In this document: positions 56,603 to 64,000 of the stretch, in pieces
Layout of the letters: the number at the start of each line of letters is the position of its first letter
How positions within the stretch are numbered: the stretch's first letter is position 1
Origin: Oncomelania hupensis
Lineage: Eukaryota > Mollusca > Gastropoda > Littorinimorpha > Pomatiopsidae
Assembly (NCBI GenBank): GCA_036898135.1
Contig: CM072513.1
Location: 19,156,286 to 19,220,285 of the forward strand
Direction: 5' to 3'
DNA length: 64,000 nt
Translations under genes and position numbers: made by a program
Notes under the pieces: generated by a model
Databases searched by the model: none
What the model was told of the DNA's origin: nothing
Seen by the model: only the letters and a program-made list of their open reading frames with translations

Positions 56603-58007
56603 TTTACCTGGTGTCAACTGTGTGTTGGGTCATTTGTGACAACCTCCTCCGTAACGCCGGCGAGGATCCAACATTATATCATCGCGGGCTTGTTTGTCGG
56701 ACATTCGTCGAACAAAGCGCGAAAAGTGACCTCGCCGACCACCTGACACCACCACATAATCGTCTGACCACTTACCTCATACAGACTAACAGAGGGACTT
56801 GGCTTCTTCTGCCCACTATATGATATAAATACTTCAACGCAGTGTTTAGGATGACCCTTTGTTAGAACACGAACACACACACACACACATACACACGCAA
56901 CACGCACACACACACACAAACACACGCTGGTAAAACGATCATCTGTGATGCCTCAACGACTTTCGATTTAGCTGTAGTCCACACTCAAAAATGGTCCATT
57001 TCGAAAGATACGCTCCACACTCGAAAAGGGTCCATGTCTCGAAAGACCCGCTGGTTTAGCCAAAGATATATACATACGACTTAAACTGCACGCGCGTGCG
57101 CGCCTGTTTGTGTGTGTGTGTTTAATTAGAGCTGGGGTGGGATCTTTTTAAATTTAAAAAAATCTCATTAATATTAATAATTAAAGATAGTCCTGATAAC
57201 AAAGGTTAAAATATTGTCTTAAGTTCCTAAAAACTGCGCTGACTGGAATATTCTTAGAACAATTTCATTTTCACTTTCAGATAAGCATTTTTGCCTCCAC
57301 AAGAAATAGTCATTCAAATCTTATTGTCTCTGCAATATACAGATGGAAATATCTTTTTTTTTTTGGTCTTTTTTTTGTTTTTAGTTTGCTTAATTTCAAC
57401 GAACTTCCGCTTGCAAGAATTAGACAAAAAAGCGATACAACTGTAGGGCATGTTTCTTGAAAACCTGTCGCATATTTTACATTTCCGTGAAAACTTGAGT
57501 ACTGATAAATGGGGGGAAAAAAAACCCAGAGGACTGCTAGCATTCAAAAGTTTAAAATAATGAGAAACAAATGGTTACATAACAGTCAAAGACTGCTAAT
57601 GCTGACAAAGACAAGACAAACCGACAACAGTGTAAAATGCTGGTGCTCAGCTCTTCTTCAGCCGTACACAACAGTCAAGAGACAACAAAACACTTCCCAA
57701 CAGATATCATTTCTTTCTTTGATGGAGTTGTGTGTGTGTGGGGGGGGGGGGGGGAGAAGTATTGTTTTTGTAAGTCGAGGAACAGGCGAAGATGTAACGA
57801 CGAACGAGTGAAGCGATCATGACGATAAATAACTCGAGCTGCCCAGAGTGCCAACTTGCTACAGGCTGAGCAAAGTTTTAGACCACGGCATCCAGTAAAA
57901 GTAAGGAGAGCAAGATGAGTTGGATGAAGCGTGACCATTGAAGTTTAACATATACACTCACCAATGGTAGAGCGCCAAATTGGGTCTACTTCACGAAATG
58001 ATAGGAC

Positions 58008-58010
<3 letters not shown>
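56603..58010. other. unassigned DNA with simple repeats and a LINE 3' scrap
   Basis: (CA)n at 56874-56925; AAACGATCATCTGTGATGCC + TCAACGACTTTCGA at 56933-56967 matches the end of the L-family LINE coding region without its GATAG tail; G14 at 57739-57754. Frames of 70-100 codons are unrecognised. Confidence 0.5.
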
Positions 58011-58080
<70 letters not shown>

Positions 58081-58108
58081 AGTAGACTTCTATAGCGTGA
58101 TACTCCAA
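58011..58108 (-). mobile_element. SINE family D 3' end with (AAT)n tail, copy D3 (interrupted)
   Basis: (AAT)23 at 58011-58078 and then, on the plus strand, CTTCTATAGCGTGATACTCC. Its continuation GGCTACGAGGCCACTAGCAT + GGGCTCGCCACGCTTTACAA lies at 58511-58550 on the far side of SINE A3. The same blocks are contiguous in D2 at 43975-44030. Confidence 0.75.
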
Positions 58109-58508
58109 CAATAATAATAATAATACAGGATGCTATACACGCGCCTTTCCCCAAATCAATCGGGCTCAAAGAGCGGCGATCTATAGCAACATACACGCTA
58201 ACCTGTCTTATCCACCCTCACACACACACCAAATACACACCAATCACTCAAACAGGTGGTGTAAAGGCAGGGAGATCAACATTGGAAGACGGAAAAAAAC
58301 TCGATTTTTTATTTTTGAAATGTGTATATTGACTGCGTCCTGTACCATTATTGAAGGGAGGGAGGAAACCGGAGTGCCCGGAGAAAACCCTCGGTGACCT
58401 CAATAGTCTCATACCTAAGTCACATACGTTCGCCCCTTGCGGGAATCGAACCCCCGACCTTCGGCATAGGAAACCGGCGACTTATCCACTGCGCCACGAT
58501 GCCACCCC
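58109..58508 (-). mobile_element. tRNA-derived SINE family A, full copy A3, inserted in D3
   Basis: Minus-strand head: GGGGTGGCATCGTGGCGCAG (A box TGGCGCAGTGG) and B box GGGTTCGATTCCCGC at 58435-58505. Body shares GAGGGTTTTC, CGGGCACTCCGGTTTCCTCC-type and GGTGGATAAG blocks with A2. The 3' domain AGCGTGTATGTTGCTATAGA + TCGCCGCTCTTTGAGC ends GCGCGTGTATAGCATCCTG and (ATT)5. The anticodon region is degenerate. Confidence 0.88.
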
Positions 58509-58550
58509 ATGGCTACGAGGCCACTAGCATGGGCTCGCCACGCTTTACAA

Positions 58551-60002
58551 TGCACACACAAAAAACAACAACAACAAAAAAAAGCAATAGTATTAAAACA
58601 AAATAAAATATGTAAAACAAAAACATGCCTAGTAAAAACTGCTAAACCAGAAGTATGTACAGTTATTAACAGTACACACACAGCCACACACACACACAGA
58701 CGCACGAGCGCCTGTCCAAAGTACATGTCCACAATAAAAACATGCATTATAACATCATTTAACAAAAACAATACAACTAATAACATTACGCACCTACTAA
58801 ACAAAAACATAAGATTGTAAAACATTTCTTAAAAACAGTAAAATACAATGAAAAGACATGAATAACAAAATTAAAAGGACTAGACTCAACTACAACAGCT
58901 AAATTTTACTAAACTAGTAGTATAGAAGAACTTGTAAAGACACTGGAAAATACAGTTATATAAAATTGATAGATGACCTAAAACACTAACACAAGTATTC
59001 ACCGCAAGGTAGCAGTTTAAAACTGGGCAGTTTTTGTTGTAAAGCATTTTAAAACCAGGTTCCCGCTTCTTTCTTGCGTCATATATCTGCTAGCGCCTTG
59101 AACATACACTTTAGTGGACACCGGCGTTATACAAGTTTTCTTCCATCCCTGGTACAAGGACTACCTTAGGGGTATTAAAGCGACCAGTATCACGTGGACA
59201 CCCGCTGACTAAGCCATTCACATGTCCTTGACGACTTCGTACCGTCTACATGACCATCACTTTAGCTTTGGAATGCCAAGGACACGGGACGCTGTTTCAA
59301 CAGTGGACAATATTATGAAATTAACGTGAACATTATCCTCCCTCACCCCTTCTCCCAGTTTCTAAGGCTGAATGGATAAGGGGCGTGTCGTCAACCGCCA
59401 CTGTTTTGTCAGACCGGAAATTCCGGCATGACCATTCTCATTCATATTCTTTTGATTATCAGTTCAAGTTCAAATACATTGGGTAATATTATTTATTGAT
59501 GTTGTAACATTTGGAGCCCTGTCAAAAGTTGGAGATGATTATGAAATAACTTACGCCAAGACCCCCCCTTGCCATCTCCCTCTGTCCGTCACGCAATTAA
59601 CCAGCTCCAGTGGGCAAAGGCGATATTCTTCTAAATGTTTGTCTTTAATGTCCGAGTAACCACTGGCTATTTCATGTCACTTAAACATAACATTACTTCT
59701 ATCATCTTTTAAATTCATTCAGCTGACCTCTTCGTCATCTACTTTTGATCTTGCGAGTGGCGGGAAAACGTTATAAAATAACGGAAGAACTTGTAGCATC
59801 CTACTTGTCAAGGTCGAGTAGGCACGTACCTTCTCTGATGAAAAAATAGCAACTTGCTATTGTTATATACACCACACCCGAGTGCTCGCTTGTCTGGCTG
59901 TGCGAAGGCCCAGTCTCTATTTCACTTTAGTATACTTTGATATATATCGCCTTTTCGTCTTATTCATTTCTTTATTGTTGAACCCGTTTAACTCGTCTTC
60001 CA
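58551..60002. other. 1.4 kb unassigned DNA
   Basis: A-rich with CA tract at 58672-58700. From about 59300 the composition is more balanced. TTATATACACC at about 59861 is a possible TATA element about 140 bp upstream of the candidate exon at 60003. No other gene signal. Confidence 0.4.
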
Positions 60003-60150
60003 GCGTGCAATGAAACTATATCAGTATATGTGCTTCCTGTATCTGTATGTTACATTTTTAACATCCAGAGGATTTAGCCTAAACGCAACGGATAATCCTA
60101 CTTTCCAAATAATCCTTAGTATTTCAAGCGAGTTCAAGTTTCGAGGGGGG
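60003..60150 (+). CDS. candidate coding exon with signal peptide (tentative)
   Basis: A pyrimidine-rich acceptor TTTAACTCGTCTTCCAG precedes CGTGCAATGAAAC, so an exon could start at 60003 with ATG at 60010. The frame reads MKLYQYMCFLYLYVTFLTSR then GFSLNATDNPTFQIIL: a Lys-containing start, a hydrophobic core of about 13 residues and a plausible cleavage region, followed by an N-glycosylation motif (NAT). A GG|GTAGGA donor-like site lies near 60153, before the frame runs into (AAT)n. This is the only non-repetitive frame here with a secretory signal look. No family is recognised and no second exon was found, so it could be chance. Confidence 0.25.
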
Positions 60151-60183
60151 AGGGTAGGAGGGGGGCACGCGCGTTACAAAAGC

Positions 60184-60185
<2 letters not shown>

Positions 60186-60240
<55 letters not shown>

Positions 60241-60345
60241 GTAATAATAATAATAATAATAGAAGAAGAAGAAGAAGAAGAAGAAGAAGAAGAAGAAGAA
60301 GAAGAAGAAGAAGAAGAAAAAGAAGAAGAAGAAGAAGAAGAAGAA
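60186..60345. repeat. (AAT)25(GAA)27 compound microsatellite
   Basis: A pure AAT tract with one GTA interruption switches abruptly to GAA at about 60261. It sits at the 3' tail of family C copy C6, which in its own orientation ends (TTC)n(ATT)n. Confidence 0.97.
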
Positions 60346-60955
60346 TAGTAATAGTAAGTTATTCATTGCTTACAGGGTCCAGCGGACTGCAAAGAGCCAA
60401 ATCAGGACCACAAAATCAAGACCACAACTTCGCTGAAAGAGGACTCACCCCAGATCCGCATAAAAGATCTGCCGAAACAACCCTAGTGGTAACACTGAAT
60501 GCACTCCACCACTCGGTCACTTTACAATAAAGACATCCCACGCAGGGGACGCTGAGGCCATACTCCAATCCATCGAACCTCGGTTTACAAAAACAAAATA
60601 GAATATAAACATCATTATAAAATATCTACAAAACATATACATATAAAATGCCTACATTGCCAAATAATAACATCATAGGAAGCCCCAGTGACCATTTGGC
60701 AGAAAGCGTCCAATATTCCCAAGCTGATCCAACAGACCTCTCACACAAATGAGGAGTTTTGTCCCGGAAGAGTTTTCAAGAAAAAAGATAGGTGACTAGT
60801 CTAGCGAAGAAGAAGATAGTATAGTAGATTGATAGAACAGAATAGGAATGAGAAAGAACAAAGGAGAAAGACAGCGACAGTGGGAATTTAAAGCACTAAA
60901 TTTCCAGAAAGTGGGAATACTATTTATACTGAAACCCCCGGCACCCCACAGGGGG
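60346..60955 (-). mobile_element. family C retroposon, full-length copy C6
   Basis: All blocks of C3 are present. The 5' hairpin CCCCC/GGGGG is at 60933-60955. The tail subtype is GTAAGCAATGAATAACTTAC followed by TTC triplets, as in C2. It is followed directly by another family C copy in the same orientation. Confidence 0.9.
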
Positions 60956-60961
60956 TAAGTG

Positions 60962-62432
60962 GGTGGGTAAAAGATGGCTCACCCTTGATCCGTATAAAAG
61001 ATCTGATGGAACAACCCTAGTGGTAACACTGAGGGCACTCCACCAGCCGGTCTCTTTTTAATAAAGGCATCCCACTCTCATATATCGAACCCCAGTTTAC
61101 AAAAACAAAATAAAATAAAATCATTATAAAATATCAACAAAACATATATAGAAAATGCCTACATTGCTAATTATTAATATCACAGGAAGCCCCAGAGACC
61201 ATTGGCAGAAAGCATCCAATATTGGGTCTTCTACTACTAGTGCAGTCCTCCACAACAGCGACTTCGGGAACTGGTTTAGAACAACAATCGGTGTGCGTCA
61301 ACATCTTCCTAGTGCGCTTCATGTCAGATGCCCTTGCAGATCACGAAGGCACAGTCAGCATAGGGGGTAGAGCAATCTCCAACCTCCGTTTTGCGGACGA
61401 CATTAATGTATTGGCTGGAGAGGAACAAGAACTTAAACAGCTGTTACAGAGGCTAGACACCACCTCCAGAGCCTACGGAATTCAATAAATGCAGAGAAGA
61501 CAAAAATGATGACCAACAACACCAATAGCATCAACTTGGACATCAAAGTCCAAAGCCAATCCTTCAACACAGTGCATAGCTTAAATTATTTAGGAGTCAT
61601 GGCATCAGACAATGGGTCCGGACAGGAAGTCCTCTCCAGGATCGCACAAACAACTGCTACTCTGACAAGGTTGAAGCCCATTTAGAAAGACGGGATCATT
61701 AGTCTACATTCCAAGGTAAGACTGCTGCGCTCACTTGTCATCTCCATCTTCCTATACGCTTGCGAAACATGGACCTTCACAGCAGACCTACAACGAAGTA
61801 TACAAGGAACGGAGATGAGATGCTACAGAAGACTTCTGGGCATTTCCTATACCCAGCATATCGCCAACAACGAAGTCCGTACACAAGCCATTGGACAACA
61901 CGATGACATGCTCACAGTGGTGAAGAAACGGAAATTCCGAGGCTACGGCCACGTCACCAGAGCATTAGGCCTTGCAAAGACCATCCTGCAAAGCACGGTG
62001 AAAGAAGGGAGAAGAAGAGGGAGTTAGGAAAAGAGGGGGGAGGAGAACATTCGAAAATGGACTGGCTTGACACTTGAGCGAAGCCATGAGTGTTGCCGAG
62101 AACAAAAAAAGATGGAGCCCGCTGGTTAAACGATCCTCTATGGTGCCCCAACGACCTTCGAGTTATGAGATAGGATAGAACAGGATGGTCAAATATTCCC
62201 AAGCTGACCCAACAGACCTCATACACAAAGGAGGAGTTTTGGAAGAGTTTTCAAGAAAAATGGTAGGTGACTGATCTAGCGAAGAAGATACTATAGTAGA
62301 GTGATAGAACAGAGTAGGAATGAGAAAGAACAACGGAGAAAGAAGCGACAGTGGGAATTTGAAAGCACAAAATTTCCAGAAAGTGGGGATACTATTTTTA
62401 CAGAAATCCCCGGAACCCAAGGAGGGTGTTAA
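60962..62432 (-). mobile_element. family C retroposon, copy C7, split by a LINE
   Basis: The 3' half (60965-61223) and 5' half (62189-62432) of one family C copy flank LINE L4. Joining points fall within CCAATATTCCCAAGCTGA of other copies. The hairpin terminus is eroded (CCCCGGAACCCAAGGAGGG). Confidence 0.88.
61224..62188 (+). pseudogene. LINE copy L4, 5'-truncated in the reverse transcriptase
   Basis: TCCAATATT (61215-61223) and TCAAATATT (62189-62197) flank it, a 9-bp target duplication with one mismatch. It starts inside the palm region (SAVLHN, NWFRTTIGVRQ), keeps motif C RFADDINVLAGEEQEL with both Asp (about 61390-61435), then the YACETWTF, CYRRLLGISYTQH and YGHVTRALGLAKTIL blocks. It ends ERSSYE-like with GATAGGATAG at 62171. 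At least three frames are needed to read it, so it is inactive. Confidence 0.9.
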
Positions 62433-62494
62433 TAATAATATTATTAGTTCCGTCTTGTAATCGCGATTTGCTTATACAACACATGTTTGAGAGA

Positions 62495-62625
62495 TGTGTG
62501 TTTGTTGTATATGTAGGAGTGTCTGTAACATGTGAGTGTATGTTGGTTACAGATCGCCGCGCTTTGAGTTTGGTTTAGGAATAATGCGCGTATTACATCC
62601 AATATTATTTATAGTATTGAAACAA
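62495..62625 (+). mobile_element. SINE family A 3' part, copy A4
   Basis: GTGAGTGTATGTTGGTTACA + GATCGCCGCGCTTTGAG + AATGCGCGTATTACATCC followed by ATATTATTTAT. Head absent. Confidence 0.82.
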
Positions 62626-62924
62626 AGAGGCCTTTGGTATGGTGGATGAATGAACACGCAAAGCAAGGCCAGTCAGCTAGTTATCTGTGAACACTCATAT
62701 AAATAGAACAACACAGATTTAAACCAGAACAAACAGAAATTCTGCATACAGAAGAAAAAAAGATAGACAAAGAAGCTATTGAAAAAAAAATCAAAACCAT
62801 CCATCCTTCAATAGAGATCAGTAGGTGGAACTAATTATCAGCAATATTATGATTCCATCGTGAACACAGCTCACCAACATTTGGGCAGCTCAGCTACAAC
62901 ATTTTGATTTTGATTTTTGACACT
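62626..62924. other. unassigned spacer
   Basis: No recognised feature. Confidence 0.4.
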
Positions 62925-63110
62925 TCATTGTCCCGTTTTATTGGAGTTGAACCAACGACCTTCAGTACAGGAAACCAGCGACATTTAGTACAGGAAACCA
63001 GAAACATTCAGTGCAGGAAGTCAGCGACCATCAGTACAGGAAACCAGTGACAGGAAACTAGCGATCTTCCGTACAGAAAAACCAGCTCACCTATCAACTG
63101 AGGTCACCCC
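62925..63110 (-). mobile_element. SINE family A head with internal 24-bp tandem expansion, copy A6
   Basis: GGAGTTGAACCAACGACCTT + CAGTACAGGAAACCAGCGAC matches the B-box side of A3 (GGGAATCGAACCCCCGACCT + TCGGCATAGGAAACCGGCGA). The segment TTCAGTACAGGAAACCAGCG + AC then repeats about five times with variation (62958-63080) before CACCTATCAACTGAGGTCAC + CCC, which corresponds to the A-box end. So the tandem repeat arose inside the tRNA-like region. Confidence 0.7.
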
Positions 63111-63386
63111 AGGCTAACAAGAGACCCTTATTGTTCCTGAGTTGATATCCAAAATAAGACGCTACGCAAGGCTAGCATGAGGCAAGGACCGACTTAGCAG
63201 CTCGCTACAATAGGTATTATCTCCCGCACAACTGTCGCTGAATGTTGGTAGTCGTAGGTGTAATTATCTCCCTTCACCCTTTGTTTACAAACCAACACCT
63301 ACGTTTAGGGCGGAACAGTGACAGGTTTATCTGCCGTTGAACTCCAAGTGTTCGCTCCTTGTCCTGCACAATAGTCAATATTGTAG

Positions 63387-63388
<2 letters not shown>
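63111..63388. other. unassigned spacer
   Basis: Nothing recognised. Confidence 0.4.

Positions 63389-63440
<52 letters not shown>
63389..63440. repeat. (CTA)17 microsatellite
   Basis: Pure CTA triplets. Confidence 0.97.
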
Positions 63441-63690
63441 AAGTTTGTCAACGACATTGCTAATTATTAAGTTTAAAACTTTCTATTATGTAGAAAAAAA
63501 ACAATCAAAGTAAGGAGATCCAAAATGCTGGAGGCCTAATTGCAATTCTGCGAGCAGAACACGCTGGACCACAGATGAGAGGACAGCGAATCCTAGAATA
63601 GCTGACAGCGTACTCTGCTACGCACTAGCATACAGATCTGTGTCCTTCCGTTCAAAGACATCCAATTCCAAACAACGTCATCTGGTCAGG

Positions 63691-63830
63691 ACTGTGTGTT
63701 TGTTGTGTATATAGGAGTGGCTGTGAGATGTGAGCGTGTATGCTGGTTACAGATCGCCGCGCTACGAGTCTGATTTAGGAGTAAGGCGCGTATACCATCC
63801 ATTTTTAAAAAATTATTATTATTTATCTAA
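63691..63830 (+). mobile_element. SINE family A 3' part, copy A5
   Basis: GTGAGCGTGTATGCTGGTTA + CAGATCGCCGCGCTACGAG + AAGGCGCGTATACCATCC then an ATT-type tail. It lies between a decayed unit (63655-63685, CATCCAATTCCAAACAACGT) and the main 40-bp array. Confidence 0.82.
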
Positions 63831-64000
63831 TTCTAGCGGAACAGACCCAATTCCAACCAACGACATATAACTCTAGCAGAACAGACCCAATTCCAACCAA
63901 CGACATATAACTCTAGCAGAACAGACCCAATTCCAACCAACGACATATAATTCTAGCGGAACAGACCCAATTCCAACCAACGACATATAACTCTAGCAGA
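63831..64000. repeat. 40-bp tandem satellite running off the window
   Basis: Units start at 63831, 63871, 63911, 63951 and 63991: (C/T)TCTAGC(A/G)GAACAGACCC + AATTCCAACCAACGACATAT + AA. Units 1 and 4 are TTCTAGCGGA type, units 2, 3 and 5 CTCTAGCAGA type. The array continues beyond the window. Confidence 0.97.

Noticed and set aside
58394..58606. Protein frame containing a GIEPPTFGIGNRRLIHCATMPP peptide (shortened here as GIEPPTFGIG)
   Set aside because: This peptide style is a familiar translation of tRNA-derived SINE heads; the frame lies across SINE A3.

Overview
This 64 kb window looks like repeat-dominated non-coding DNA from a eukaryote, most likely an invertebrate animal and probably a marine gastropod mollusc. 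The reasons are low coding density, very long di- and trinucleotide microsatellites, tRNA-like and 5S-like SINE heads, 5'-truncated non-LTR retrotransposons (LINEs) with target-site duplications (TSDs), and DNA-transposon remnants of hAT, PIF/Harbinger and probable Mutator type. The gastropod assignment is inference from the style of the repeats, not proof. No complete host protein-coding gene was recognised. Two weak first-exon candidates are noted: a CpG-rich block near 6.4-7.25 kb (minus strand) and a signal-peptide-like exon near 60.0 kb (plus strand).

Layout. 0-9 kb: microsatellites, a LINE C-terminal fragment (4.65-5.03 kb) and the CpG-rich block. 9-15 kb: a second type of reverse-transcriptase fossil (9.15-9.44 kb), a 745-bp fold-back element with a perfect 9-bp TSD (10.28-11.03 kb), and a 615-bp element with about 140-bp terminal inverted repeats (TIRs) and TA flanks (12.44-13.05 kb). 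15-19 kb: a Harbinger-like element whose left arm is split by a LINE with an 8-bp TSD. 19-29 kb: SINE fragments, a 46-bp satellite (22.2-22.9 kb), an unclassified retroposon ('family C') between GAA tracts, and a 38-42-bp minisatellite (26.8-28.1 kb). 32-42 kb: a tRNA-Thr-like relic, family C, SINE families A and B, a tRNA/5S composite SINE followed by a clean 224-bp SINE with a 10-bp TSD, a Harbinger transposase fossil and a minus-strand LINE. 42-50 kb: two further TIR elements and 45-bp and 23-bp tandem arrays. 50-64 kb: a hAT relic with TIRs and TSD, an RNase H fossil, nested SINEs, nested family C and LINE, and a 40-bp satellite running off the window edge.

The window works as a stack of parasites rather than a set of cooperating genes. 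LINEs supply reverse transcriptase. Several short families (A, B, D and isolated fragments) share a GCGCTATATAA-like 3' end followed by A/T-rich simple repeats, which suggests they borrow one LINE machinery. Tails of these retroposons appear to have seeded many of the microsatellites. The four family names A, B, C and D, and 'hairpin tail E', are labels used only in this annotation.
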